Assembly (NCBI GenBank): GCA_023375785.1
Contig: SZWC01000029.1
Coordinates: 375,560 to 439,559 of the forward strand
Reading direction: 5' to 3'
Source: Penium margaritaceum
Taxonomy: Eukaryota; Streptophyta; Zygnematophyceae; Desmidiales; Peniaceae
DNA: 64,000 nt
The position numbers and the translations under genes are program-made. Below the pieces are notes generated by a model. It searched no databases, was not told where the DNA came from, and saw nothing but the letters and a program-made list of their open reading frames with translations. Positions within the stretch are counted from its first letter, which is position 1. Each line of letters begins with the position of its first letter. Shown here piece after piece: positions 1 through 11,146 of the stretch.

Positions 1-1189
1 CCGAAGACTCTTCGTCAGTGTCGGCGTCCGCCGGCTCCTCCTCATTGGTTAGGAGCTGGAACCACTCCCCCTGCTTCGGAGAGTCCACCACGCCGATGTC
101 ACTGCTGCTGCTGCTGTAGGTCTGGTGCTCGTCGAACTCAACGTCACGGCTGCTGAAGATCTCCTCCTTGCTCACGTCGTAGAGCCGGTACGCCTTAAGC
201 GCGCTCTCGTAGCCAAGGAAGAGACACGGCTTGGCGCGTGGGTCCAGTTTTCCATCGCGCCGTTGTGCCGCCTGCACCATCGCGTGCGCCTTGCACCCGA
301 AGACCTTCAGGTGCGCCACACTTGGCTTGCGCCCGCTCCATACCTCCTGCGGCGTCTTCCAGCCGCTCTTCCCCTTCAGCACCGCTGTCGGGGTCAGGTT
401 GATGGTGTAGCTTGCCGTACGCACCGCTTCCGCCCAGAAGCTCCGCGGCAATCCCGCGTCCACGAGCATCGTACGCACCATGTTCAGCAGCGTCTGGTTT
501 GCTCGCTCCGCCACACCATTAGATTGTGGCGAGTAGGGAGTTGTGTGCTCCCACTTGATGCCCTGCTCCTTTAGCCACCCACTGCAGCCCACGTACTCTC
601 CGCCATTGTCGCTGCGTAGCGCTCTGACCTTGCGGCCAGTCTGCCTCTCCACNTCTTGCACGGTTTTTGGCTCCGCTGCGGCTGCCATCATGCACCGCGC
701 CATGCCGATCCAGCTGCCCGTTGCTGCGTCATACCTTTTTGCCGCATTCCGCTGCCTTCGGCTACGTCGCGGTGATTTTGGTGACACCGGCAGCTGGTCC
801 TGTTGGTGCTCCTCGGCAGCCCTGTTCACGTCCTCGGCCTCCTCTGCTTCGGCTGCTACGTCCTGTGCCTCTGCGACACGTGCGTTTGCACCGCCGCCCT
901 GCTGCACCCCAGCACTGTCGCTCACCGAAGACTCTTCGTCAGTGATTGTGTCGGCGTCCGCCGGCTCCTCCTCATCGGTTAGGAGCTGGAACCACTCCCC
1001 CTGCTTCGGGAGTCCACCACGCCGATGTCACTGCTGCTGCTGCTGTAGGTCTGGTGCTCGTCGAACTCAACGTCACGGCTGCTGAAGATCTCCTCCTTGC
1101 TCACGTCGTAGAGCCGGTACGCCTTAAGCGCGCTCTCGTAGCCAAGGAAGAGACACGGCTTGGCACGTGGGTCCGGTTTTCCATCGCGN

Positions 1190-1882
1190 TCTGACCTTGC
1201 GGCCAGTCTGCCTCTCCACCGCGGCGACGTACTCCTTCAGCCGGTCCAGCACCATGCCCTTCCGCTTCATGAAGTACACGTAGAGTTTTCTGCTGCAGTC
1301 ATCGATGAAGGTGACAAAGTACCGCGCGCCGCCTTTTGACGGCGTTTTGAACGGTCCGCACACATCACTGTGCACGATCTCCAGCAGATCCTGGGCGCGC
1401 CCCACGTTCTCGTTGAACGGCTTGCGCCTCGCCTTGCCCAAAATGCAAGGCTCGCACTTTTTGTGCGCTGCTGCATCTGCTGCTGCGTCTGCTGCACCGA
1501 TGATGTCGAGGCCGCGGACCATGTCGCGCTTCGCCATCTCCTTCACGACTGCGGGCGACGAATGCCCCAGCCGCCGGTGCCAGAGCTCCAGATCAGCTCC
1601 CCCTTCTTTGGCCAGGTTGACGGCACGTTCTTGCGAATCTGCTGTGTCTGCTGCTGCGGGGATCACCTTTGTCTCCACGATGTAGAGACCGCCCTCGCGC
1701 TTTGCCTCCAGCACGACTTCGCCGTCGCCGTCCATGCGCACCACTGCGCCTTTCCTGTGGAAGAGCACCTCATACCCCTTATCCGTCAAGCGACTAACAC
1801 TTAGAATGTCAGCCAGACCGGGGACATGTTGCACATCACGGATGACACGCAACATCTTCTTACCGTTCACCTCCACCTCCAC
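1190..1882 (-). pseudogene. copia GAG-pre-integrase and integrase N-part
   Basis: The minus strand reads through a protease-to-integrase linker (VQHVPGLADILSVSRLTDKG), then the GAG-pre-integrase signature LWHRRLGHSS, CEPCILGKARRKPF, and the integrase core start HSDVCGPFKTPSKGGARYF followed by FIDDCSRKLYVYF. These are hallmark segments of Ty1/copia integrase: an HHCC zinc region followed by the first catalytic Asp. The integrase inserts element cDNA into the host genome. It is part of the mosaic at 1-4078. Confidence 0.85.
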
Positions 1883-2172
1883 CTCAACGTCTCCTTGGCC
1901 GGCCGCAGGCTCGACTNTTGTGTCGGCGTCCGCCGGCTCCTCCTCATCGGTTAGGAGCTGGAACCACTCCCCCTGCTTCGGGAGTCCACCACGCCGATGT
2001 CACTGCTGCTGCTGCTGTAGGTCTGGTGCTCGTCGAACTCAACGTCACGGCTGCTGAAGATCTCCTCCTTGCTCACGTCGTAGAGCCGGTACGCCTTAAG
2101 CGCGCTCTCGTAGCCAAGGAAGAGACACGGCTTGGCACGTGGGTCCGGTTTTCCATCGCGCCGTTGTGCCGC

Positions 2173-2579
2173 CTACACCATCGTGTGCGCCTTGCACCCG
2201 AAGACCTTCAGGTGCGCCACACTTGGCTTGCGCCCGCTCCATACCTCCTGCGGCGTCTTCCAGCCATTCTTCCCCTTCAGCACCGCTGTCGGGGTCAGGT
2301 TGATGGTGTAGCTTGCCGTACGCACCGCGTTCGCCCAGAAGCTCCGCGGCAATCCCGCGTCCACGAGCATCGTACGCACCATGTTCAGCAGCGTCTGGTT
2401 TGCTCGCTCCGCCACACCATTGGATTGTGGCGAGTAGGGAGTTGTGTGCTCCCACTTGATGCCCTGCTCCTTTAGCCACCCACTGCAGCCCACGTACTCT
2501 CCGCCATTGTCGCTGCGTAGCGCTCTGACCTTGCGGCCAGTCTGCCTCTCCACCGCGGCGACGTACTCCTTCAGCCGGT
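2173..2579 (-). pseudogene. copia integrase core, C-terminal part
   Basis: The minus strand shows LRSDNGGEYVG, then HTTPYSPQSNGVAERANQT and WANAVRTASYTINLTP, followed by WSGRKPSVAHLKVFGC. These are the second Asp and the Glu regions of the DDE core and the conserved downstream block of Ty1/copia integrase. Near-identical copies lie at about 1-651 and partly at 2938-3120, supporting an assembly mosaic of one family. Confidence 0.85.
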
Positions 2580-2637
2580 NGTTCGCGACCACCATAGACT
2601 TGGCAGATTTGGAGTAGCGGACGAATCCCACCTTCTC

Positions 2638-2936
2638 GACTTGGGTGTGCTCCTCGGCGCCGGAATCCAGGCACCGCCTGTTGGCCCCTTTGAGGTTATG
2701 GTTTGTGGTGCCGTTGAGGAGCGCCTTCTTGCCTTTGGCGTCCTTGCCGCCGGCCTTCGCCTCCTGCGGGCACTCACGGGCCCAATGGCCCTCCTTGCCA
2801 AAATTGTGGCACGCACCTTTCTTGGCGCCCTTCTTGCCGCCACCCTTTCCGCCGCCTCCCTTGCCGCCACTGCCGCCACCACGCGTTTTGGTGACCAGGG
2901 CCGATGAGGATGACGAGGCCTCGCCGCCACTGCGAC
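2638..2936 (-). pseudogene. copia zinc-knuckle and protease start
   Basis: The minus-strand translation shows a Gly/Ser/Lys-rich stretch, then a nucleocapsid-like knuckle (CHNFGKEGHWARECP), a Lys-rich linker and a retropepsin-like LDSGAEEH segment. That is the expected Gag-to-protease transition of a copia polyprotein. It is bounded by single-N joins, so its true neighbours are not certain. Confidence 0.7.
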
Positions 2937-3432
2937 NTTCAGCAGCGTCTGGTTTGCTCGCTCCGCCACGCCATTAGATTGTGGCGAGTAGGGAGTTGTG
3001 TGCTCCCACTTGATGCCCTGCTCCTTTAGCCACCCACTGCAGCCCACGTACTCTCCGCCATTGTCGCTGCGTAGCGCTCTGACCTTGCGGCCAGTCTGCC
3101 TCTCCACCGCGGCGACGTACTCCTTCAGCCGGTCCAGCACCATGCCCTTCCGCTTCATGAAGTACACGTAGAGTTTTCTACTGCAGTCATCGATGAAGGT
3201 GACAAAGTACCGCGCGCCGCCTTTTGACGGCGTTTTGAACGGTCCGCACACATCACTGTGCACGATCTCCAGCAGATCGTGGCCGCGCCCCACGTTCTCG
3301 TTGAACGGCTTGCGCCTCGCCTTGCCCAAAATGCAAGGCTCGCACTTTTTGTGCGCTGCTGCATCTGCTGCTGCGTCTGCTGCACCGATGATGTCGAGGC
3401 CGCGGACCATGTCGCGCTTCGCCATCTCCTTN

Positions 3433-4058
3433 GTTTTGGTGACCAGGGCCGATGAGGATGACGAGGCCTCGCCGCCACTGCGACGTTGCGCCTCGTTGCG
3501 GATATACTCGGCGACTGCGCCATAGGTCAGCTTGTCCTCCGCCCATCCACCGAGGACGGTAATGAGGGGGCTCCAACTGTCAGGTAGAGCCATGAGGAGA
3601 GCCATCGCCTGCAGCTGAGAGTCGACCTTCCACCCCACATCGTTGCATTGCGAGGCGAGCGCCTCAATCTGCTGCATGGCGGCGAGGATGTCCTCGCCCT
3701 CCTCGATCCTCACCGTAAGAAGCCGCTTCATCGCGAAGATCCGGTTTGCAAGCGACGTCGATTGGTGGATGGTGCAAAGCTTTTGCCATGCTTCGGCAGC
3801 CAGCGCGCTGCCTTGGAAGTAGCCCCACTGGTTCTCAGCAGTAGACGACAGCAAGAGCATGAGCGCCTCGGTATTTTTCTTTGCGAAGGCCTGCTTCTCT
3901 TCGTCTGTCGCAGTCTTCTCGTCGAGAACCTCCGTGCCCTTCATCACGTCGAGTAGCCCCTTGTGTGCGAGGTAGATCTCAAAGTGCCACCTCCACAGCC
4001 CAAACCCAGGGCCACCCGCATACTTCTGGATCAGATGCGACTCCGTTCTCAGCGCCAT
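3433..4058 (-). pseudogene. copia Gag N-terminal region
   Basis: Opens with Met at the right end (MALRTESHL) and runs leftward. The pattern is that of copia Gag (UBN2/DUF4219 type): an early W-x2-WHFEIYL segment, DVMKGTEVLDEK, a run of hydrophobic helices, then IFAMKRLLTVRIEEGEDI and YGAVAEYIRNEAQRR. This protein forms the particle shell of Ty1/copia elements. It belongs to the same family as the integrase blocks to its left. Identification rests on residue pattern only. Confidence 0.75.
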
Positions 4059-4078
4059 GTTGCGCTTCTGCTACCCGG

Positions 4079-4914
4079 GTCGTCAGACGTTGACAACGAG
4101 GTTGTCCGAGACGCTCCTCCTGTCCGCCGCGGAAGCCGTGAACGTTTGGGACCGGTCAGGGCCGTGGGCCCATAACCCTTTGTTGGAAATGTGCTTCCAA
4201 CGTGGCCTGACCACGTCCCGAGGTTCACTACTCTTTTGGGCAGCAGTCTTAGACGAAGTGTGTGCTTTCTGGTCGCCACACACTATGTGAGCAGAAATCT
4301 GACGGAATTCAGCAACACCCAAAGTTTGAAGGGCTGGGGATCAATTTTGAGTGGATTACTGGACACGGACCAAATCAGCAAAGTTATAGTGCTAGTCACA
4401 AGGTTTCCAACGCACCAAACTGCGTGCAATTTGGGCCACCGTAGCGCCCGATACGCGATTCGGAGTGCATCATTGAGTCTCTGTCCCTGACAGGGCACTA
4501 GCGTGAGTGACGGGTGCCCGAAGCGCCCTGGACCTCAATGAAGCATCAGACCGCCATTCCAAAGCGCACATGGCTCTAATGAACCACGGGATATTGCTGC
4601 TAGCATCTCCCAAGGGGCGCCTTGGCTATGGTGTGCGTGGTGGGAGTCGAACTGGTCACCGCCGGATCACTTTTCGGCCGGTACCAAGTCTGCCGTCCAA
4701 ACCCAGACGGCCAGCACCACCTCCCAGCTTTGACGGACCATAACTCCCTCAATTCTTAGCCGATTGCTGCGATTCAAATTGCAGCTGGTCCAGCTTATCC
4801 TCTAGTTTGTGAAACAACCGTCCATGCATGCAAAAATGCACTGTACAGGGATCTGGAGCCATCGCCCTGAAGACGGCAACTCCAGGGCATGGCACGGGGC
4901 AATATGTAACAAAC
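4079..4914. other. unassigned interval between two copia remnants
   Basis: No convincing coding region. It lies upstream (in element sense) of the minus-strand Gag start and so may hold a 5' leader and LTR, but no clear TG...CA ends or repeat partner were found in the window. The segment 4066-4078 read on the minus strand (GGGTAGCAGAAGC) loosely resembles a Met-tRNA primer site. A short inverted repeat CCCTG-a-CAGGG lies near 4490. Otherwise I see nothing recognisable. Confidence 0.4.
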
Positions 4915-5780
4915 TGACCCATTACATGGGAATTGACATAAAGAGGGACCGGGAGAAGTGACTCATCACTCTGTCCCAAGAACCCTACATTGCCTCACTC
5001 CTGAAGCACTTCGGACTTGAGAACAGCAATGGAGCTCCAACCCCCATGACGGTGGATCACAAACTTACCTCACCAGCACACACAGTCTCATCACCTTCCC
5101 CAGAATCCTATCCTGAACTGGTGGGATCACTGATGTATGCTATGGTATGCACTCGCCCCCACCTTGCTTTCCCCCTCAGTGTTCTGTCACGATACGTTGG
5201 AGAATGAAACCACAGTGACCAACACTGGAAGGCAGCAAAGCGAGTTTTGAGGTATCTAGGAGAGACTGCCTCCTTCTATCTTGAGCTGGGGAGAACTCAG
5301 CCGATAACATTAGAAGGATACAGCGACTCCTCCTGGGCAGATGATCACGCCAACCAAAAATCACCACAAGGCTACGGCTTTCACCTTGGCTGTGGACTGA
5401 TCAGCTGGCGATCAGCCAGGTCCTCTTCTGTTTCACTTTCATCCTATGAAGCAGAACTGTACGCAAGAACCATGGCTGTCCAAGAAGCCATCTGGCTAAA
5501 ACACCTACTGCAAGACCTTTGATATCCGCAACCACTCCCAGTCCTATGGTGTGACAATCGAAGCACCATCGCTCTCACAGAGAATCCAGTATACCATGGA
5601 CGAACCAAGCACACTGAATTTCACTGCTTCTTCATCAGGGAGAAGGTGCAGGCAGAGGAACTCATGGTTCAGTATGTAGCCTCAAAGGCCAACAGGACTG
5701 ACATCTTCATGAAAACCCTAGAACAGGCCCAACATGCAACAATGGTACATCTTCTAGGTCTCAGGACCAGAGACACCTGA
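4915..5780 (+). pseudogene. copia pol 3' end: RT thumb and RNase H
   Basis: The translation shows the typical end of a Ty1/copia polyprotein: MGIDIKRDREK, then EPYIASLLKHFGLEN and a TPM motif, then SLMYAMVCTRPHLAF, HWKAAKRVLRYLGET, the RNase H block GYSDSSWADDHANQKS, SSYEAELYA, WCDNRSTIALTENP, GRTKHTEF and a terminal block beginning VQYVASKANRTDIF. RNase H removes the RNA template during reverse transcription. The family appears different from the mosaic at 1-4078. It lies directly upstream of a probable 3' LTR. The element is broken and only its 3' part is present. Confidence 0.85.
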
Positions 5781-5811
5781 AGCTTCCATGCTGGTTCCCC
5801 TTCACGAGGGG

Positions 5812-6200
5812 TGTCGGAAATGAAGAAGAGAAATCAGCGTGAAGACTGGAGCACATCCGAGCACCCACAATAAAAGAACCGCACGAATCTCAACGGACAC
5901 GTACAATCGAGATCCGTGCACCGACACTATCATGTCCCAAAGTCTCAGAGAAATCCGACAAGCGGCGCTCTGGTAAAACCATCGCAACACGTCTCTCGAA
6001 GAACACGAACTAGCGCTTCCACCTCGCAAGGGTCCTAGTAAAGCCCAAGAAACACTACTCTAAGGTAGCTTAGATCAATATACTCTTGCTTCCACTATTC
6101 CATCAATCAATCATTTCTCTTCATCACTCTCGCAACCGTCATCGCTTCCATCCTCGGCCGGCTGCCTGTCTCGCAACGCTCACTTCCAAAACTTGTTACT
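5812..6200 (+). repeat. probable 3' LTR of the copia remnant
   Basis: Directly after the pol end, a short purine tract (ACGAGGGG) is followed by TGTCGGAAATGAAG, the expected polypurine tract and LTR start. An AATAAAAG signal-like motif lies near 5870. The right boundary is uncertain (about 6190-6230) because no partner LTR is in the window. Confidence 0.5.
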
Positions 6201-6224
6201 GCCAACCTGCTTAACGCATAACTT

Positions 6225-8060
6225 GTGCCAATCAGCGCCACGAGCCTTCCTGTGTCGCACTTTTCCCTCCTCAAAATCCTGACACCTCCCTCTTTCCCTA
6301 CAGCTCCAGTGCCATCGGCATCCCCGGCGGCAGCGCTACCGGTGGATCATCCACCGTCCCGAGGTGGACTGAGTGTTGCACCGGCCTCCCCTCCCCTCCC
6401 GGATTCGCCTGCCGCGTCGGGGGCGACACCAGCTCCGGCGGATAATCCACCTGCCATCCCTGAGTCTACACATGCAAGAGTCCTCCCTACCGGGGCCCGC
6501 GGGCCATTGGTTGATACGGCACCTGTCATGCCTCCAACACCGTGCGGCATGCTTCCTCCTGAATCCGGCGTCCGGTCACCACGACCTCCACAGGCACGGC
6601 AGACCCAACCATCACACGCAGCTCCTCCAGGCGCACACGGACTGATGCCCTCCCACCAGTGGAGGGTGACGAGCAGCACCAGGCCGAGTCTGCGGATGGA
6701 AGAGCGCCCCACCACCGGAGACCTTTGAGGAAATGCGACGTCGCCTCCTGGCCCTCGCGCCTGGGGGCGACCTGGAGCACTGGCAGCAGGAGTCACCAGT
6801 CAAAACATACGAGTGGTCAGATTGGGCACGAGCCCAAGTCCTATCTGGTGGCCGCACCATGGTGGAAATTTACCCGGACATCCATGTTTGCTCCAATGCC
6901 CAAGCCACGCTCGACAAGTATGTGTGGCTGCAGGGGCGGCTCTAGAGGCGTGAGGATGACGCATACTTACTACGCTGGTACACCCCGGTGATGCTCGGCG
7001 ACAAACTCATCATGCAAGGACAATACCGAATGCACGCACGCTCCGCCACCATATATGAGACTCTCGTCCCACAGGTCTACTTGGTGTGATTGAAGAAGCA
7101 GATTGGGGAGGTTGTTGCCACATGTGGGACTTGCATCTGCCATCACCCTCCCCAACGGATCCAACAGCCCCGCGTCGTGTGCGCCCGCCTCTGCGCACCA
7201 ATGGAGAGGGTTCTAATTGACTTTCATGGCCCCCTCCGTACCACCCAACCCAATAACGTGTACTGGATTCTTGACATCGACCACATGACCAAGTGGGTCA
7301 TGGCTCGGGCGGTCCCCAAGGCCGACACAGCACACGCCACAGCGTTCTTGAAGGAAGAAGTCATATACTGGGGACGTGGATGCAAGATCATCCAGTGTGA
7401 CAATGGCTCGCACTTCGCAGGGACATTTACAGAAGTGGCGGCGTACTTCAACATCAAGATTGAAAATGGGGCACCATACCGGCTGCAGGCGCAAGGCCAG
7501 GTCGAGCGTATGGATGGGGCAATCACGCAGACCATCCGGAATTTGTTGGATGACAATGCACCCTGGGACGAGCAGCTAGAAGACATCGTCTATGAATACA
7601 ACCTCACACCTCATTCGTCTACCACCTTCTCACCCTACATGCTGCGTCACGGCCAGCAACATTGGACCATGGCTACCATGCCGCTCATGCCTGACGCGCT
7701 GATGCCGCAACGGGAAGAGGGTGCGACCGTGGCCAAAGGGGTGGAATTCATGAAACAACGAGGTGCCTGGCTTCAAAGGTGCCTCCAAGAGGCTCGAACT
7801 CGGGGGTATGTCGCAGCACAGCGCGGGGTGGACCGTACTAACGCCGGCCTCATGATCGACGACTTCCAGGTTGGTGACGGTGTGCGGCCGAAACGGTAGG
7901 AGGTGGGCAGGGCGCGACAAAATGAAGCGATACTCCTGGACCAGTGTTACCAGGTTTGGGTCGTACATGGAGTCTATGTGTGGCTCGAGGGCCGCCACAC
8001 TTCCAACATCATGGTGCGACGTGAGCGACTTGAAAAGCTCCTGGTCCGCTGGCAGGCCCT
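6225..8060 (+). mobile_element. Ty3/gypsy integrase-region remnant
   Basis: Internal part of a gypsy-type element with no visible LTR. In order: a Pro/Ala/Ser-rich stretch (6300-6640), a helical segment before integrase (6700-6940) and the integrase. The layout resembles the pre-integrase and integrase part of the 15.5-kb element at 26634-42186, so the two may belong to related clades, though this copy is clearly diverged. The element is broken, with several interruptions. Confidence 0.75.
7090..7899 (+). pseudogene. Ty3/gypsy integrase core
   Basis: Zinc-region end VATCGTCICHHPP, then the DDE core: IDFHGPLR (first Asp), DIDHMTKWVMARAVPK, IIQCDNGSHFAG (second Asp) and QGQVERMDGAI (Glu), followed by YNLTPHSSTTFSPYML. 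This order is diagnostic of retroviral-type gypsy integrase, which joins element cDNA ends to target DNA. A C-terminal beta-barrel-like segment (YQVWVVHGVYVWLEGRH, about 7950-8050) follows in another frame. It belongs to the remnant at 6225-8060. Confidence 0.85.
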
Positions 8061-8787
8061 TGCGGCCGGGCGACACCCGCCCCGCATCAATATCGATTAT
8101 GACGTGGAGGAAGTGGCAGCTAAGTTTGCAGGGATGCCTCAGTCTCCCTATCGCCCACTCCGCCCTCCTCCACCAATCACCACAATTGCAGTTCCTGCGG
8201 CCGACAGACCTGACCCTTTGGTCGGGGGGACCCGGCTTGTTTCGTCGGGTATTGGGATGCATTCTCTGGTAGATCAAGACAAGGAAGCACACAAGCAGGA
8301 AGCTAGGGCAAGCGCAACACCACAACAACATGAGCAGCAAGAAAGGGCAGTGGAGGAAGGGGCAGGACATGCTGTGGCAGAGATGGAAGGCATCACCAAG
8401 AAGCGACGTCGGGCCGGGAAAGATAAGCTCGCTACCCAGCGGCCCAGGACCACTCAGGAGGCGCCGTCAGGAACGGTACCAGCAGTCAAGCAACAGCTGC
8501 CTCCCTGCGAGGCCGCGGTAAATGTGGTGCCTGAGGATCCGGGGCAACCATTGTCGAAAGCGAAGCAGGTACACCAGAGTCTCGGAGCGGCACCCGGTGC
8601 AGTAACGACAGCCACGTCTCAAAGGCGGGCGCAGCGGCCACACGTTGCGACAATACCACATATGACAGATGATCAACCCGCATCGACGGTGGCAGATGCT
8701 GGACATAGCCTGGGCCTATTGCTATCGACCGCGACAACATCAAGAGTGCGTCTCGGGAGACCCCAGCAGCAGAGAGAGGAGGCGCTT
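8061..8787 (+). other. low-complexity tail after gypsy integrase
   Basis: Open in the plus direction but compositionally biased (Gln, Ala, Arg, Pro) with no recognised domain. It may be the variable C-terminal tail of the gypsy integrase polyprotein, leading into the 87-bp minisatellite. I assign no function. Confidence 0.4.
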
Positions 8788-9390
8788 CCTTCTACGACAG
8801 CTGCACTCCCGCGGCGCCCGGAGCGCCAGCACCATCTGAAGCAACAGCAGAGCAGCGCGAGCGGGAGGTCCTGCCTTTTGCGGCAACTACACCCGGCGCG
8901 GCATCTGGAGTGCCAGCGCCACCAGCAGCTGCAGCAGAGCAATGGGGACAAGATGTACTGCCTTCTACGGCAGCTGCATCTTGCGAGGCGCCTGGAGCGC
9001 CAGCACCATCGGCAGCAGCAGCAGAGCAGCGGGAGCAGGAGGTATTGCCTTCTACGGTAGCTGCACCCGGCACAGTGCCCAGGGCGCAAGCACCACCAGT
9101 AGCAGTAGCAGAGCTGCGGGGACAGGAGGTGCTGCTTTCTGTGGCAGCTGCACCTGGCGCAGTGCCCGGAGCGTTAGCATCATCGGCAGCAGAGCAGCGG
9201 GAGCAGGAGGCGCTGCCTTCTATAGCAGCTGCACCCGGTGCGGCACCCAGAGTGCCAGTACCACCAACAGCAACAGCAAAGTAGCAAGGATAGAAGGTAC
9301 TGCCTTCTACGACAGCTGCACCCGGCGTGGCACCCAGAGTCACGCCAGGCGCCGGGCGACCGGCGTGGCCCACCGTCCTGCTCACTCTCC
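8788..9390. repeat. 87-bp minisatellite, about 7 units
   Basis: The motif CCTTCTACGRCAGCTGCA and variants recur at 8788, 8874, 8961, 9048, 9135, 9216 and 9303. Spacing is about 86-87 bp with one 81-bp unit. Most steps are multiples of three, so a reading frame survives through the array; in the plus frame it gives about 29-residue units rich in Ala, Pro, Glu and Gln. It lies between the gypsy remnant and the minus-strand hAT transposase, so either could have been its parent. Confidence 0.85.
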
Positions 9391-9497
9391 AAGTCGTCGG
9401 GCACTGTGAAGTTGGTGGGCTAGCACTGCCTCCCACTTGCCTTGTACTGACGGCGCAGCCACACGTTGCAGCGCACCACATCTCCAGCGTGCTGACG

Positions 9498-10259
9498 CTA
9501 AGGCGGCGCAAGCGCATCCACCACTGTGGACCAAGCCGTAACCATGTCAACCTCACCCCCAAGGTCATTGCCAAAGTGGCGCAGGTGCACACGGCAGGCA
9601 GCAGCATACAGCGGGCAGCTGATGTCAGCAGTCCAGCGGGCTTGCAGGCGCTGCATAGCATGCTTCACAGGCGTAGCAGAAACCTTTGCTGGCTTGCGCC
9701 CGCGGGGGCGCGACAGTGCAGCAAGATCACTCATGCAATCAAGCAATCTTTCATATATCTCACCCGCTGTCCCTCCCGACGTGTCAGCAATGCGTAGCAC
9801 GGTTACCAACGGCGTAAAAAAATATCTCGGCTGGCGAACCTGTAGCCAAAACACGCGGCGGTGTACAAGACATCTCACAGCCTTCTTGCATGCCTTGAAC
9901 ATCCCATCCCGCTGATTGCCCATGGCCGTCCAGGACTCATGGTTGACCAGCTTCAGCTGAATTGGACGCATGTCTAGCAGGCGCTGCAACATGGAGTGCG
10001 CAGATGCAAAACGCGTGTCACATTTGGCGTGCAAGACCCGCCCACCCGACTGTTGCTTCAACCAGGTTGGTGGCATGTCGTTGTTGCGAAACAATTTGAC
10101 AACCTTCTCAGCCTTGGACAAGATTGCCGACCCCTACTCTGTCTTGCCAATGTCCTTCATGACATGGTCACAGTTGTGTGCACAGCAACCTTGCCACAGG
10201 ACTTTTGGATACTTCCCTGCCAGGTCTTGGAATGCGCGTTTGTTTACTGCTGTGTTGTC
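9498..10259 (-). pseudogene. hAT transposase core and C-terminal part
   Basis: The first residues after the frame change read DNTAVNKRAF, then YPKVLWQGCCAHNCDHVM and KDIGKTE. This is the hAT D-N...C-x2-H core block following DUF659. After a TAG at 10134-10136 comes LSKAEKVVKLFRNND, HAKCDTRFASAHSML, then SWTAMGNQRD and later helices. A TAG at 9498-9500 closes the open stretch. The usual hAT C-terminal dimerisation motif was not recognised, so the 3' end is probably missing or too diverged. Confidence 0.75.
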
Positions 10260-10774
10260 GAAACAACGGACACCACGTGCTTGACACCGACGGCCTTGAC
10301 CGCCTCCTCAATCATGGCCCCCATGTGGGATGCATTGCGGGTCTTCCCATTGGCATCACGTGAAAACACGCGACAGGCACCCTTAGCGTTTACAGCCATC
10401 GCATTGTAAGTTGGACGCTGCTGCTGATCCGCCCACTCGTCCACGGCAATTGTGACGCCACAAATGGGCCAGGCTTGCTTGAGCGACGTATCCTCGACCT
10501 CTAATTTCTTGTCCAATGCTGGCAGTATGTCACTCACGACAGTGCCTTGGCTTGGAAGGCTAAATGAGCTGTTGGTGCTTCGGCCTGTGCGCACCACGTC
10601 GTTCAGCAGCGGCTCACGTGAGATGCTGATTGGGTACGCAGCACAGGCCGTGAGCTTGACTACTGTCATCTGGCAGCTCTTGTTCCCGGCTGCCTCACAA
10701 TGAGGCCTCACGGACGTTTGAACCATACCAGCCATCCGGTTAACATCCACCAGCCGAACTGTCTGCAGCTGCTG
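10260..10774 (-). pseudogene. hAT transposase DUF659 domain
   Basis: Key blocks are ACAAYPISISREPLLNDVV, ILPALDKKLEVEDTSLK, and WPICGVTIAVDEWADQQQ followed by YNAMAVNAKG and a VKHVVSVV segment. The T-x3-DEWAD and downstream aromatic/basic pattern matches DUF659, the domain found in plant hAT transposases just before the catalytic core. A one-base shift near 10260 moves the reading to the frame of the next segment. Confidence 0.8.
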
Positions 10775-10777
10775 CTA

Positions 10778-11146
10778 GTACAACTGCAGCTGCTGCTCGT
10801 ACGCCGGTGGCTGTAACAGGTACACCTGTGGCTGCTGCTGGTACACCTGCTGCTGCTGGTGCAGCAGCTGTTGCTGCTGCTGCTGCTGCCCACGAAGGTC
10901 TGCTGCTCTGAGGAGTGCTACGTCTTGCTGCCGCCTTATCTGTTGGTCAATGGACCTCATGCCAGCAGACTCCATGCCAGGACCGGCACCGGTTGCATCA
11001 CCCTCATCATCTCCACTTGGTAGGCCAGCTCGGCGCTGAGTCTCCTGTCGCTGCAAGCTCTCCGCCAAATTAACCCATTTCACAGGCTTGCTGCTTGTAC
11101 CCCATGAATCCCCGAGGCCGTTGTACAGATGGGGGCAAGCAGGTTT
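10778..11146 (-). pseudogene. hAT transposase Gln-rich linker
   Basis: Continues the BED-finger frame. It begins KPACPHLYNGLGDSWG, passes VKWVNLAESLQRQET and an acidic stretch, then becomes a glutamine-rich run encoded by CAG/CTG repeats (about 10780-10910), alternating Gln with Tyr, Leu and Pro. Such linkers between BED and DUF659 vary in length. The TAG at 10775-10777 lies among Gln codons and could be a decayed CAG. Confidence 0.6.

Larger units (their letters stand above)
1..4078 (-). mobile_element. Ty1/copia gag-pol mosaic
   Basis: Minus-strand copies of one Ty1/copia family, GC-rich and close to identical where they overlap. Recognisable parts are Gag, a zinc knuckle with the start of protease, GAG-pre-integrase and the integrase core. 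The integrase segment appears several times (about 1-651, 946-1188, 1918-2579 and 2938-3431), and the blocks are out of normal gag-protease-integrase order. Single N characters sit at block boundaries, which suggests unmerged contig ends from several closely related copies rather than one real locus. No LTR is certain. The high identity between blocks suggests a fairly young family. The element is broken as seen here. Confidence 0.85.

Noticed and set aside
4640-4690. tRNA-like GGGAGTCGAAC segment
   Set aside because: Only a T-arm-like string is present, with no matching D-arm, anticodon arm or acceptor stem at proper spacing.
8792-9661. 289-codon minus-strand ORF with Cys/Ser/Gly repeats
   Set aside because: It is the antisense of the 87-bp minisatellite joined to hAT sequence. 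The repeat multiple of three keeps several frames open.
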